Positions 1 through 8,840 of a stretch of DNA of 64,000 nucleotides are shown here, in pieces. A program made the translations under genes and the position numbers. Source of the stretch: 66-474 sp044464225 (GTDB lineage Bacteria > Pseudomonadota > Gammaproteobacteria > Xanthomonadales > Rhodanobacteraceae); the NCBI GenBank assembly GCA_044464225.1, contig JBIQLN010000001.1, forward strand, positions 1 to 64,000, in the 5' to 3' direction. The notes under the pieces were generated by a model that worked only from the letters and a program-made list of their open reading frames with translations, made no database searches and was not told the DNA's origin. Within the stretch, counting starts at the first letter, position 1; each line of letters starts with the position of its first letter.

Positions 1-1018
1 AGGCGAAGGCGCGGCCGAGCAGCATCTTGTCCGGCGACAGGCCGATGCCCGGCACGGTGTTGCCCGGCGAGAACGCGGCCTGCTCGATCTGCGCGAAGAA
101 GTTCTCGGGATTGCGGTCGAGCGTCATCCGGCCGACCCGGATCAGCGGGTAGTCCGAGTGCGGCCAGACCTTGGTCAGGTCGAACGGGTTGAAGCGGTAG
201 TCCTTGGCATCGGCATACGGCATCACCTGCACCGACAGGATCCAGCTCGGGTGCTCGCCGCGCGCGATGGCATCGAACAGGTCGCGGCGGTGGAAGTCGG
301 CATCCCTGCCGGCCATCTCGGCAGCCTCGGCGTTGCTGAAGAATTCCATGCCCTGCTCGGTATGGAAGTGGTACTTCACCCAGAACTTCTCGCCGGCCTG
401 GTTGATCCACATGAAGGTGTGCGAACCGTAACCGTTCATGTGCCGCCAGGTGCGCGGCAGGCCACGCACGCCCATCAGATAGGTGACCTGATGGGCGGAC
501 TCCGGGTTGCCGGTCCAGAAATCCCACTGCATGTGGTTGTCGCGCAGGCCCGAATCGGGAAGCCGTTTCTGGCTCCGGATGAAATGCGGGAATTTCATCG
601 GATCGCGCACGAAGAAGATCGGGGTGTTGTTGCCGACCAGGTCGTAATTGCCTTCACCGGTGTAGAACTTCAACGAAAAACCCCGCACGTCGCGCCAGGT
701 GTCGGGGCTGCCCTGCTCGCCGGCGACGGTGGAGAAACGCGCCAGCATGTCGGTTTTGGCGCCGGGCTGGAACAATGCGGCCTTCGTGTACTTCGATACG
801 TCTTCGGTGGTCTCGAATACGCCGAAGGCGCCGCCGCCCTTGGCGTGCGGCTGGCGCTCGGGCACCTTCTCGCGGTTGAAATGCGCCATCTGTTCGAGAA
901 AGTGCACGTCGTGCAGCAGGACCGGGCCGTTGGAGCCGATGGTCAGCGAATTGCGGTCGCTGGGCGCGGGTGCGCCGGCGCCGGTGGTGGAGCCACGCTT
1001 GCTGCTTTCATTCTTCAT
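1..1018 (-). CDS. katA: Monofunctional haem catalase (3' end outside window)
   Basis: Breaks down hydrogen peroxide to water and oxygen in the cytoplasm. About 339 N-terminal residues are visible; the C-terminus lies beyond the left edge. Reading the minus strand gives classic catalase blocks: GPVLLHDVHFLEQMAHF near residue 35, PHAKGGGAFG with the distal haem His, DVRGFSLKFYT, YDLVGNNTPIFFVRD with the catalytic Asn, and FSPGNTVPGIGLSPDKML at the edge. The ATG at 1018 follows a GGAG box seven bases upstream. An AraC-family gene lies 109 bases upstream on the same strand and may control it. The family is certain; the letter in the gene symbol (small-subunit KatA type) is inferred from the short N-terminus only. 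Confidence 0.95.
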   Translation of the reverse strand, partial: MKNESSKRGSTTGAGAPAPSDRNSLTIGSNGPVLLHDVHFLEQMAHFNREKVPERQPHAKGGGAFGVFETTEDVSKYTKAALFQPGAKTDMLARFSTVAGEQGSPDTWRDVRGFSLKFYTGEGNYDLVGNNTPIFFVRDPMKFPHFIRSQKRLPDSGLRDNHMQWDFWTGNPESAHQVTYLMGVRGLPRTWRHMNGYGSHTFMWINQAGEKFWVKYHFHTEQGMEFFSNAEAAEMAGRDADFHRRDLFDAIARGEHPSWILSVQVMPYADAKDYRFNPFDLTKVWPHSDYPLIRVGRMTLDRNPENFFAQIEQAAFSPGNTVPGIGLSPDKMLLGRAFA

Positions 1019-1127
1019 GGTTTGCTCCGACAGGATGGCTGGCACCATGTTGAAACCCGTCCGGTGAAGGTTTCATGCATGCTGCCCCGGCGCGGTCAGG
1101 GGCCGACGCCCGCGCCCGTCCGTCGCC

Positions 1128-2003
1128 TCACTGGCGCATCCGGTCCGGCGCCTCCGCGCGGGCTCGACCGGCACGACGGTATTCGCCGGGCGTCATGCCG
1201 AAGCGGCGCAGGAACAATTCACCGAAATGCGAGGGCGTGGCGAAGCCCAGGTTTTCCGCGATCGCGGCGATGCTCCGATCCGTCTCGAGCAGGCGTCGAC
1301 TGGCAAGATGCAGGCGATGCGTGCGCACGTAGTCGCTCCAGCTCATGCCCACCTGCTGCTTGAAGCGGCGGCTGAAATACGCGGGCGACATCATGCACAG
1401 TGCCGCGGCCTGCTCCGCCCCGGGCGCGTCCGACGGATGGTGCCGGAGGCAATCGATCGCAGGACGGAGCCGCTGCAGGCCCCGCGGGTTGGCAGCCCGT
1501 CTCTCGCCGCCGATCCCGGGTGCGGACGCGGCGGCGCGCAAAAGCAGCTCCGCCACGGGCAGGGCCGAGGCGTCACCGGCATCGAGTTCGACCAGCCACT
1601 CGGCAAGCATTTTCAGTCGGTCGCCCAGGCGCCGGCCAGGCAATGCACAGAATGGCTCGCGCAGGCGCTCCATGCCCGGCACGCGCGCCAGTGCTTCGCC
1701 GGCCGCGGCTTCGACCTGCACCAGCACCCAATCGCGCGGGCCCGCATCGAGCGCGAAATCGTGCTGACGCATCGACGGGACGAAGGCGACGCTGCCGGGT
1801 GCCAACACGTAACGACAGTTCTCCACGTCGAAGTGCCCGGCGACGCGTCCGAACAGCACCAGCTCATGCACGTCATGGAAATGCGCAAACGGTTCGCTGC
1901 GCGTCGCTTCCCTGCCCTGCCGGATTCGCTCGACCCGTACCGGCGCGCCGGGCGGCAATTCCACGGGCTCGCAGATGGGGCGATCGAGATGGGGCAACGT
2001 CAT
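1128..2003 (-). CDS. AraC-family transcriptional regulator
   Basis: 291-residue DNA-binding regulator. The N-terminal half (about 20-110) looks like the cupin sensor fold of AraC proteins (HFHDVHELVLFGRVAGHF, then YVLAPGSVAFVP). The C-terminal third (about 190-285) is the double helix-turn-helix: AAALCMMSPAYFSRRFKQ and IAAIAENLGFATPSHFGELF followed by the family signature FGMTPGEYRR. The inducer cannot be read from the sequence. It lies directly upstream of the catalase on the same strand, so control of that gene or of itself is the simplest guess. There is no clear ribosome binding site before the ATG at 2003. Confidence 0.9.
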   Translation of the reverse strand: MTLPHLDRPICEPVELPPGAPVRVERIRQGREATRSEPFAHFHDVHELVLFGRVAGHFDVENCRYVLAPGSVAFVPSMRQHDFALDAGPRDWVLVQVEAAAGEALARVPGMERLREPFCALPGRRLGDRLKMLAEWLVELDAGDASALPVAELLLRAAASAPGIGGERRAANPRGLQRLRPAIDCLRHHPSDAPGAEQAAALCMMSPAYFSRRFKQQVGMSWSDYVRTHRLHLASRRLLETDRSIAAIAENLGFATPSHFGELFLRRFGMTPGEYRRAGRARAEAPDRMRQ

Positions 2004-2078
2004 GGGTTGCGCGTGGCGACGGCTTCGGGAACAACGATCGAGAACCGATTATCCCCGAAGTTCAGCTGGTTCGGCTTC

Positions 2079-2190
2079 CCTTGTCGTCATTCCCGCGAAA
2101 GCGAACTGCATTTCAGGATTGCAAACGCGAACCCGGCAGGCGCGGCGTGGCGCGAGCGCGTGGGTGGCACGGGCAGTCCCGGGGATGGCG
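2079..2190. repeat. MITE-like repeat, copy A (truncated)
   Basis: Begins with CGTCATTCCCGCGAAAGCG and contains a GGATTGCAAACGCGAA core followed by GGCGTGGCGCGAGCGCG. The same core occurs on the opposite strand at 18477-18655 and in more diverged form at 45779-45960. It fills most of the space between the AraC gene and the amylase stop. Homology was found by eye only. Confidence 0.6.
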
Positions 2191-2209
2191 GGCGGAAACA
2201 GAGGCGGGT

Positions 2210-3832
2210 TCACGGCCGCTCTTCGGGTACTCCCAGGATGCGTACCTGCATGGGCTGCAACAAGGTATGAACCGAAGCGGGCCTGTCGCCGTCCAGCAGG
2301 TCGATCCACGTCGTATCGCCAACCAGCCTGGAATCGAGCCGCGGTTTTGCAGCGCTCTTGCCAAGGTTCACCATCAACAGCGTGCGATGATCGCCCTGCC
2401 CACGCAGGATGCACAGCACCGCGCTGTCGTCGTCGCACAGGATCTTCTGGTCGCTGCCGCGCAATTCCGGCCGCGCATGCCGCAACGCCAGCAACCGTTT
2501 GTACCAGTTGTAAAGCGAATCCGGCTCCGATTGTTCTTCCTCCAGCGACACGCCATCGTGCGAACGGTTGGAGCGGTGCTTCCACCACCATTTGTCCTTC
2601 CACTGGCCGTTGTTGCCTTCGTACCAGACCGCCGAACCCGGCGCCTCGAGGTCCGCATTCCAGCGCATCGCCTCGCGCACCGGGATGCCGACCGCATCGG
2701 ACAACGGAATGCCGTTGGCCTTGCCGTAATCCTTCGGCTGCATGCCGCGCATGCCGAGCTCCTGGCCGTAATAGATCAGCGGATCGCCCTTCAGCATCAG
2801 CTCGATCGCAGCACCGGCGCGCGCCTTGGCGGGATCGTCGCCGACCAGTGACATGTAGCGATCGATGTCGTGGTTTTCGAGGAACAGCACCTGCGTCTTG
2901 CCCGACGGCGTCGCGGCGTCAGTGGCGCGGATCGCATCGACGATCTGCCGCTTGTCCAGCGACGCCAGCGCACCGCGCAGCGGAAACGCGAACACCATGT
3001 CCACGTGGCCTTGCGTCAGCCATTTCGTGCCGTAGCCCCAATCCGCCTGTTCGGCGAGGATGCCCAGGTCCGGCCGGCGCGCCTTCAACGCCTTGAACAT
3101 CGGCGTCCAGAAATCCGCGAACAGGTTCGTGTCCAGGCCCTTGTGGTCGAGGTCGTCCATCATGTGGTCGATCCGGAAACCGTCCACGCCGTCGCGGCCG
3201 CTGCCGTCGCCGTGCGGATCGGCCCAGAACAGCAACAGGTTCTCGAAGTAGTCGCGCACCGCCGGATTTTCGAGGTTCACCATCGCGATGCCGTACGACT
3301 TGCCGTCGTAGCCCATCCACTTCGGACGGCCGAGGAACGGCTCGGCCACACAATGTTTCGCGTCTTTCCACAGCAAATAATCCGCATACTTCGCGTGCGG
3401 TTTGCAGATCGACGTGCTCCACCACGGATTGCCTTCCGCGACGTACTGGAATTCCTGGTCGAGATAAACCTTCAGGCCCAGCGCGTGGGCGGCACGGATG
3501 AAGGCGAAGTAATCGTTCATCGTGCCATAGGCCGGATCGATGGCCTTGAACGCGGTGGCGAAATAGTTGTGGTAGTACGGCGACGGCTGCAACGGCGTCA
3601 GCAGGATCGTGGTGGCGCCGAGGTCCTTGATGTAATCGAGCCTGGACGCCAGCCCCGCGAGATCGCCTATGCGATCGCCGTTCGAGTCGCGGAAGCTGCG
3701 AAAGAAGATCTGGTAGAACACCTGGCTTTGCGGCTGCACGGCCGCGGGCGTTGCGGCGTGCGTGGGGAATGCCGGCGTCGCGGCGAGCAGACAGGCAGCG
3801 AGCCACACGGGCAATGATCGGGGGAATTTCAT
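2210..3832 (-). CDS. Exported GH13 alpha-amylase-family glycosidase with altered region I
   Basis: 540 residues with a signal peptide (about 1-26, cleavage near THA-AT), so periplasmic or exported. It is a GH13 alpha-glucan hydrolase or transglycosidase: QIFFRSFRDSNGDRIGDL opens the barrel, and the catalytic triad is present as nucleophile Asp222 (GFRIDHM), acid/base Glu261 (LAEQADWG) and Asp322 (LENHDIDR). Region I is unusual: the normal D-x-x-x-N-H is DQEFQY (125-130), without the substrate-binding His, and the preceding YHGYDVTDY-type block is YHNYFATAF. Its ATG overlaps the esterase stop by four bases (ATGA), so it is probably translationally coupled as the last gene of a four-gene operon. 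Substrate and subfamily are not determined. Confidence 0.9.
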   Translation of the reverse strand: MKFPRSLPVWLAACLLAATPAFPTHAATPAAVQPQSQVFYQIFFRSFRDSNGDRIGDLAGLASRLDYIKDLGATTILLTPLQPSPYYHNYFATAFKAIDPAYGTMNDYFAFIRAAHALGLKVYLDQEFQYVAEGNPWWSTSICKPHAKYADYLLWKDAKHCVAEPFLGRPKWMGYDGKSYGIAMVNLENPAVRDYFENLLLFWADPHGDGSGRDGVDGFRIDHMMDDLDHKGLDTNLFADFWTPMFKALKARRPDLGILAEQADWGYGTKWLTQGHVDMVFAFPLRGALASLDKRQIVDAIRATDAATPSGKTQVLFLENHDIDRYMSLVGDDPAKARAGAAIELMLKGDPLIYYGQELGMRGMQPKDYGKANGIPLSDAVGIPVREAMRWNADLEAPGSAVWYEGNNGQWKDKWWWKHRSNRSHDGVSLEEEQSEPDSLYNWYKRLLALRHARPELRGSDQKILCDDDSAVLCILRGQGDHRTLLMVNLGKSAAKPRLDSRLVGDTTWIDLLDGDRPASVHTLLQPMQVRILGVPEERP

Positions 3833-4653
3833 GCGTCGTTCTCCGTGGCGTGCAGGACCTGGCCGAAAAAGCGCAACGTGCGTTCCAGCGTCGCCGACCA
3901 GTAAGTCCAGTCATGGCCGCCTGGGCTTTCGGCGTATTCATGCGCGATGCCCGCGGCCTGCAGGGCATGATGCAGTTCGCGATTGGATTCGAGGTACGGG
4001 TCGTCGAGGCCGCAGTCGATCCGCAGTGGCGGCAACGGCGTGTCGGAACCGGTGAGCGCGGCCAGTACGCTGCGATCGGCGGGGCCGTCATTCCAACCGT
4101 CGCGGCTTTCCTCGATCAGCGCATCGAATTGCGCAACGTCCGTCACCGATGACAACCCTGCGGCGGCCGCGATGCGTTCTGGATATTTCCCCGCCAGGCG
4201 CAGCGCACCGAAACCGCCCATGCTGAGACCCGCCACCAGCAGCGGCGAGCGCGCGCTGCACCCGTCGATGAGCTGGCGCGCGAGCGCAGGCACTTCCTCG
4301 ATGATCCAGCTTTCGGCGTCGTGATCTTCGTGTCTCACGTAACCGGACCCATCGCCCCACAAACCATCCGACGGCATCAACAGCGCGACCGGCGGCAACG
4401 CACCCTCGTCGATCAGCCACCCGGCGGTGAAGTGCGCCGCACCCTTCAGCGCCCAGCCCCAGTGCGAACCGTACACGCCATGCAACAGCGCGACGATCGG
4501 CAGATTCGCCACGTCGCGCGCCGCAGGCGGGACGTGCACGGTGACGTCGGCGCGGCGCCCGAGCGCGCGGCTTTTCACCGTGACGAACTCCAATCCATCC
4601 GCCGTGATGACGGGATCGGACACTTCGACGGTGCGGAAGGCCTTGCCGTTCAT
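3829..4653 (-). CDS. Alpha/beta-hydrolase, putative esterase (EstD/enterochelin-esterase-like)
   Basis: 274 residues, no signal peptide, probably cytoplasmic. The fold is the putative-esterase family (PF00756 type): oxyanion region LPIVALLHGVYGSHWGW near 60, nucleophile elbow GLSMGGFGALRLAGKYPERI (Ser near 150), acid Asp in IDCGLDDPYLESN and a final His in ESPGGHDWTYW. A longer open frame runs upstream, but the ATG at 4653 overlaps the dehydrogenase stop by four bases, which fixes the start. Relatives hydrolyse acyl, feruloyl or S-formylglutathione esters. Its position after an alcohol dehydrogenase would suit an aldehyde-derived ester, but that is inference. Confidence 0.85.
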   Translation of the reverse strand: MNGKAFRTVEVSDPVITADGLEFVTVKSRALGRRADVTVHVPPAARDVANLPIVALLHGVYGSHWGWALKGAAHFTAGWLIDEGALPPVALLMPSDGLWGDGSGYVRHEDHDAESWIIEEVPALARQLIDGCSARSPLLVAGLSMGGFGALRLAGKYPERIAAAAGLSSVTDVAQFDALIEESRDGWNDGPADRSVLAALTGSDTPLPPLRIDCGLDDPYLESNRELHHALQAAGIAHEYAESPGGHDWTYWSATLERTLRFFGQVLHATENDA

Positions 4654-5768
4654 GGGATGCGCAATACGCCCTTGCTGCTGCGACCCTGCAGCATGTCGTC
4701 GAAGGCGCGGTCCAGCGCGTCCATCGGATAGCGGTGGCTGATCAATCCGGCGAGTTCCAGCTTGCCCTCCGCGATCCATTCGAGCAATCGCGGGAAGTCG
4801 CGCGTGGGCACGCAACCACCGTACAGCGGCGCGAGGTAGCGTTTGTTCCAGAACAGGTCGGTGAGTTCCAGCGTGGCGGGACCGTGCGCGCCGCTGACCT
4901 GCAACGCATCGCCGCCATTGCGCGCGAGCTTCAACGGCAGGAATGCCAGCGCGGGCACGCCGGTGGCTTCGAACGCGTGATCGACGCCGCGGCCATCGGT
5001 GAGCGCACGCACTTTCGCGATCAGTCGTGCATGATCCGAGTCGTCGTCCCGCGCAGGCAACGCATGCGTGGCGCCGAGCTCGCACGCGCGTTCCAGCCGT
5101 GCAGGCACGCGATCGATCGCGATGATGGTCTGGGCGCCGGCGATGCGCGCGCCCTGGACCACGTTGAGCCCTACACCCCCGCAACCAAGCACCGCGACGG
5201 ATTCCCCCGGCGCCACCGCGGCCACGTTCACCGCCGAACCGACTCCGGTCATCACCGCGCAACCGAGGATGCACGCCGCGTCCAGCGGCAGGTCCGCCGG
5301 CAACGGCGTTACCGCATCCGCGCGCACCAGCGTGTACCGCGAAAACGTGCCGAGATGAAAGGAACGTTCGATGGGTTCACCGCGCCAACGCGTGGCACCC
5401 ACGTGTGCGCGGCTGTCGCCGAACCGGGCGACATCGAGTTCATGCGTCCGCTCGCACAACGCTTCGGCGCCGCGTTCGCACTGGAAGCAGTGTCCACACG
5501 GAATCGCCCAGTTCAGCAGCACCGGCTGGCCGATTGCGAAACCCTGCACGCCATCACCGATGGCTTCGACACGCCCTGCGCCTTCGTGGCCCATCACCAG
5601 CGGACCCGGCCAGTGCAGCGAGGCGTGGTCGGTATGGCAGACGCCGGCCGCCGCGATCGCGACACGCACTTCGCCCGCCGCGGGCGGATCGACCTCGATG
5701 GTTTCGAGGCTGAAATGGCCCTCGCCGTCGGCGAGGATCGCGCTGCCGCGGACGACGCCGACCGTCAT
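4650..5768 (-). CDS. Zinc-dependent alcohol dehydrogenase (MDR family)
   Basis: 372-residue medium-chain dehydrogenase that should oxidise an alcohol or hemithioacetal with NAD. Visible are the catalytic zinc ligands (GVCHTDH near 43, MGHEGAG near 60), the structural zinc cluster CGHCFQCERGAEALC near 92-106, and the Rossmann motif LGCGGVGLNVVQG near 188 followed by an acidic residue (IAIDR). The domain pattern resembles the class III and NDMA-dependent group, but the substrate is not readable. The ATG at 5768 overlaps the dioxygenase stop and the stop overlaps the esterase start, each by four bases. Confidence 0.9.
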   Translation of the reverse strand: MTVGVVRGSAILADGEGHFSLETIEVDPPAAGEVRVAIAAAGVCHTDHASLHWPGPLVMGHEGAGRVEAIGDGVQGFAIGQPVLLNWAIPCGHCFQCERGAEALCERTHELDVARFGDSRAHVGATRWRGEPIERSFHLGTFSRYTLVRADAVTPLPADLPLDAACILGCAVMTGVGSAVNVAAVAPGESVAVLGCGGVGLNVVQGARIAGAQTIIAIDRVPARLERACELGATHALPARDDDSDHARLIAKVRALTDGRGVDHAFEATGVPALAFLPLKLARNGGDALQVSGAHGPATLELTDLFWNKRYLAPLYGGCVPTRDFPRLLEWIAEGKLELAGLISHRYPMDALDRAFDDMLQGRSSKGVLRIP

Positions 5769-6577
5769 GCCGCCCGTTCGAACAGGACGGGGTTGATCGG
5801 CGTGTCGATCACTTCGCCCACGCACGCACCGGGACACCAGCGCTCCCAATCGGCCTTCTGCCAATCGTTGTCGGGCGCCTTCAGGCGCATGTCGCGATCC
5901 ATGTAGATCACCGTCATCACCGAGCGCGGCTGCGTGCTGCGATTGGGGCCGGCGCGATGGAAGGTCCAGCCGGAATGGAAGCTCACCTCGCCCAGCGCGA
6001 ACGGTTCGTCCACCACCGGGAAACCGTGCGCCTGCATGTTCGCGGTAATCGCGCGTTCGCTCTCGTCGGAGATCACGATGTCGCGGCCGAACTCCACGTG
6101 CTGGCTTCCGGCGAAGAACGCCAGCGGCCCGAGTTCCTGCGGCACCGCCTGCAACGGCACCCACGCGGTGATGGTGCGATCGCTTGCCACCGGCCAGTAA
6201 TACTGGTCGGCGTGCGCCGGCGTGATGCCGCCGCCCGGTTCCTTGTACAGCGACTGGTCGTGGTACAGGCGCACGCCTTCGACTTCCATCAGTGCCGCGG
6301 CGAGACCGGCCAGGCGCTTGCCGAACACGAACTCGCGCACCATGTCGCTCTCTTCCCACAGGTTCATCACCTGCAGGAACGCGCGGTCGTAGGTGCTGCG
6401 CTCTTCGAGCGGCCTGGTCTGCGTGTTCAGCGCGATCGTGAGGCGGGTGATCTCCGCGCCATAGTGCGCAAGCTCGTCGGCGTCGAACACGTCCTTGAGC
6501 TTGATGAAGCCGTTGCGACGGTAGCCGTCGATCTGTTGCTCGCTGAGCGGATAGGGGCGATCGAGATCGATGGCCAT
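5765..6577 (-). CDS. Phytanoyl-CoA dioxygenase (PhyH) family Fe(II)/2-oxoglutarate oxygenase
   Basis: 270 residues, cytoplasmic. Fe(II)/2OG hydroxylases of this family insert oxygen into an unactivated C-H bond. The iron ligands are readable: H-x-D at His122/Asp124 (TPAHADQYYW) and a distal His in HSGWTFHRAGPN (about 201-207), with a following Arg for 2-oxoglutarate. Length is normal. The start is the ATG at 6577, preceded by AGGA seven bases upstream; a longer upstream reading adds about 50 unlikely residues. It is the first gene of the operon with the dehydrogenase, esterase and GH13 amylase. The substrate is unknown. Confidence 0.9.
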   Translation of the reverse strand: MAIDLDRPYPLSEQQIDGYRRNGFIKLKDVFDADELAHYGAEITRLTIALNTQTRPLEERSTYDRAFLQVMNLWEESDMVREFVFGKRLAGLAAALMEVEGVRLYHDQSLYKEPGGGITPAHADQYYWPVASDRTITAWVPLQAVPQELGPLAFFAGSQHVEFGRDIVISDESERAITANMQAHGFPVVDEPFALGEVSFHSGWTFHRAGPNRSTQPRSVMTVIYMDRDMRLKAPDNDWQKADWERWCPGACVGEVIDTPINPVLFERAA

Positions 6578-6890
6578 GTCGGATTCCTGACGTTCCGGAT
6601 AAGTCTCCGGCACTTGGGTGCAGCCGCCGGACCGGCACCATGATAGGAATCGCAAGCCCGGGCGGCATCCGCGATGCTTGTCCAATCGCTGGTCGTGACT
6701 GTCGAATCCATGACCTTGTCGGCACAACCTGCCCAACGACGATCATGGAGCGATTCGGCACCACCCCCGTCCGCCTTCGGCCGATGGCGAACGGGTTTTG
6801 CCGAGCCGTCCTGTCGATCCCGCAGGCGCCCGTTCGTCGCCTGCATGAAGGTGGCCACATCGGCCACGTCTTCACGCCGAGGAGACAATC
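6578..6890. other. Divergent intergenic region
   Basis: About 310 bases between two divergent start codons, with no gene I would defend. A TATCAT box on the minus strand at 6640-6645 could be the -10 of the dioxygenase operon, but no good -35 accompanies it. The GAATACGTATTC palindrome of the glycan locus is absent here. Confidence 0.4.
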
Positions 6891-7256
6891 ATGTCCTACA
6901 TCGATGGTTTCGTGATCGCCGTACCCAACGCCAACCGAGAACGATTCATCGCGCACGCCCGTACCTTCGACACCCTTTTTCTGGAGTTCGGCGCCACCCG
7001 GGTGGTGGAGTGCTGGGGCGACGACGTGCCCGAGGGCAAACTCACCGATTTCCGCCGCGCCGTGCAGGCGAAGCAGGATGAATCCGTGGTGTTCTCCTGG
7101 GTGGAATGGCCCGACAAGGCCACTCGCGACGCCGGCATGGCGAAATTCATGCAGGACCCGCGCATGGAAGCCGCCAGTGACTGTCCTTTCGATGGCAAGC
7201 GCATGATCCTTGGCGGCTTCAAGTCGGTCGTCAGCCTGCCCGACCGGGGGCCTTGA
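6891..7256 (+). CDS. DUF1428 family protein (YbaA-like)
   Basis: 121 residues, small soluble protein of the DUF1428 (dimeric alpha-beta barrel) family. Recognised from the typical opening MSYIDGFVIAVPNANRERF, the block TRVVECWGDDVPEGKLTDF and the C-terminal CPFDGKRMILGGF. The function of the family is unknown; members resemble small antibiotic-monooxygenase-like folds. A strong GAGGAGA ribosome site sits before the ATG. It stands alone between divergent and convergent neighbours. Confidence 0.9.
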   Translation: MSYIDGFVIAVPNANRERFIAHARTFDTLFLEFGATRVVECWGDDVPEGKLTDFRRAVQAKQDESVVFSWVEWPDKATRDAGMAKFMQDPRMEAASDCPFDGKRMILGGFKSVVSLPDRGP

Positions 7257-7328
7257 GCAGGGCGCTTTCGTCGCCATGCCTGCTTCCGACCGTTGCTGCC
7301 ATTGAAGGTCGGGAAACGCGGACTGCCA

Positions 7329-8840
7329 TCACGCAACCTGCTGCGACACCGCCTGCGGCTCCACCAGCCGCACGCGCAACGTGCACAGCCCGGCCACGAT
7401 GAGGCTGGCGCCGCCCACCACCAGCGCCCACACCGGCTGTCCGTGGAAGAACCGCTTCAGCAGTTCGCCCAGCACGCTGGCAGCGATCAACTGCGGGATC
7501 ACGATGAAAAAATTGAAGATACCCATGTACACGCCCATCTTCGCGGCGGGCAGGTTGTCGGACAGCATCGCATAGGGCAGCGACAGGATCGACGCCCACG
7601 CGAAGCCCACGCCGACCATCGGCAGCAGCAGCCAGCGCGGATCACGGACGAACAGGAAACCGAGCAGGCCGATCCCGCCCAGCCACAGGTTCACCAGATG
7701 GCTGGCGCGCAGGCCCCAGCGGCGCACCATCGCCGGAATCACGAACGCCGCCAGTGCCGCGCAGCCGTTGTACACCGCGAACAGGACGCCCACCCAGTTC
7801 GCGGCGGTGTTGAAGAGGGCCGAGTGCGCATCGGTGGTGCCGTATTGCACTTCCGCGACCGACGCGGTGGCGTAGATCCACATCGAGAACAGCGCGAACC
7901 ACGAGAACAACTGCACCCAGGCGAGCTGGCGCATCGCCTCGGGCATGCTGTGCAGGTCGCCCAGCACGTGGCCCAACAGGCCGCGCCGTGCCGACAGCGC
8001 GGGGCGAAGTTTCATCGCCAGTTCGTAGCCGATCAGCAGCAGGCCGTACACCGCAAGCCCGCCCGCAAGCAGATACACCTCGTCCCGCAGGTCGAACCCC
8101 TCGATCAGCAGCGCGACGACAATGCCGGCGAGCAACCACGCGGCGCCGTTGCGCCAGATGCCGCGCAGGTCCGGCAACGCACCGGCCCCACCCGCATCAT
8201 CGAACGCCTGCAACTGTTCCGGCGGATACTCGCGCGTGCTGACCACCGTCCACGCCACCGCACCGAGCAGCGCCACGCCACCGGCATAGAACGCGTACTT
8301 CACGGTGTCGGGAATGCCGCCTTCCGGCGCCACGTTGCTGACGCCTAAATGCGCCAGGATCCACGGCAACGCCGATGCGACCACGGCGCCGGTGCCGATG
8401 AAAAAACTTTGCAGGAGATAGCCGCGCGGGCGCTGGCGCTCCGGCAACTGGTCGGCGACGAAGGCGCGGAACGGTTCCATCGCGACATTGAACGTGGCGT
8501 CCATCAGCCACAGCAGGATCGCCGCCATCCACAGCGTGCCGGCGTTCGGCATCCAGAACAGCGCGACCGTCGCCAGCAGCGCGCCGGCCAGAAAATACGG
8601 ACGGCGCCGGCCCAGCCGTGTCCAGGTCCGATCGGAATAGTGGCCGATGATCGGCTGCACGATCAGCCCGGTCAGCGGCGCGGCCACCCACAGCACCGGA
8701 ATCTGTTCGAGTGATGCACCCAGCGTCTGGAAGATCCGGCTGACGTCGGCGGTCTGCAGCGCGAAGCCGAACTGGATGCCGAGGAATCCGAAACACATGT
8801 TCCAGATTTGCCGGAACGACAGTTCGGGTTTGCGGTTCAT
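7329..8840 (-). CDS. Inner-membrane sugar transporter (MFS, GPH/SLC45-like)
   Basis: 503 residues with about 12 membrane segments. Opens with SFRQIWNMCFGFLGIQFGFALQ and carries PIIGHYSDRTWTRLGRRRPY, the loop 2-3 motif shared by plant-type sucrose carriers and bacterial glycoside/maltose carriers; FRAFVADQLPERQR follows. It probably imports di- or oligosaccharides, perhaps maltose, with protons. The ATG at 8840 overlaps the stop of the upstream glycosidase by four bases; a longer open frame upstream belongs to another frame of that gene. It is the last gene of the minus-strand glycan locus. Confidence 0.88.
   Translation of the reverse strand: MNRKPELSFRQIWNMCFGFLGIQFGFALQTADVSRIFQTLGASLEQIPVLWVAAPLTGLIVQPIIGHYSDRTWTRLGRRRPYFLAGALLATVALFWMPNAGTLWMAAILLWLMDATFNVAMEPFRAFVADQLPERQRPRGYLLQSFFIGTGAVVASALPWILAHLGVSNVAPEGGIPDTVKYAFYAGGVALLGAVAWTVVSTREYPPEQLQAFDDAGGAGALPDLRGIWRNGAAWLLAGIVVALLIEGFDLRDEVYLLAGGLAVYGLLLIGYELAMKLRPALSARRGLLGHVLGDLHSMPEAMRQLAWVQLFSWFALFSMWIYATASVAEVQYGTTDAHSALFNTAANWVGVLFAVYNGCAALAAFVIPAMVRRWGLRASHLVNLWLGGIGLLGFLFVRDPRWLLLPMVGVGFAWASILSLPYAMLSDNLPAAKMGVYMGIFNFFIVIPQLIAASVLGELLKRFFHGQPVWALVVGGASLIVAGLCTLRVRLVEPQAVSQQVA

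Noticed and set aside
6640..6915. 91-codon open frame between the dioxygenase and DUF1428 genes
   Set aside because: No ribosome site, no homology I recognise, and it overlaps the start of the DUF1428 gene in another frame.
4650..7277. Single 875-residue open frame
   Set aside because: Only the last 372 residues are a real protein (the dehydrogenase); the upstream part is another frame of the dioxygenase gene and intergenic DNA.
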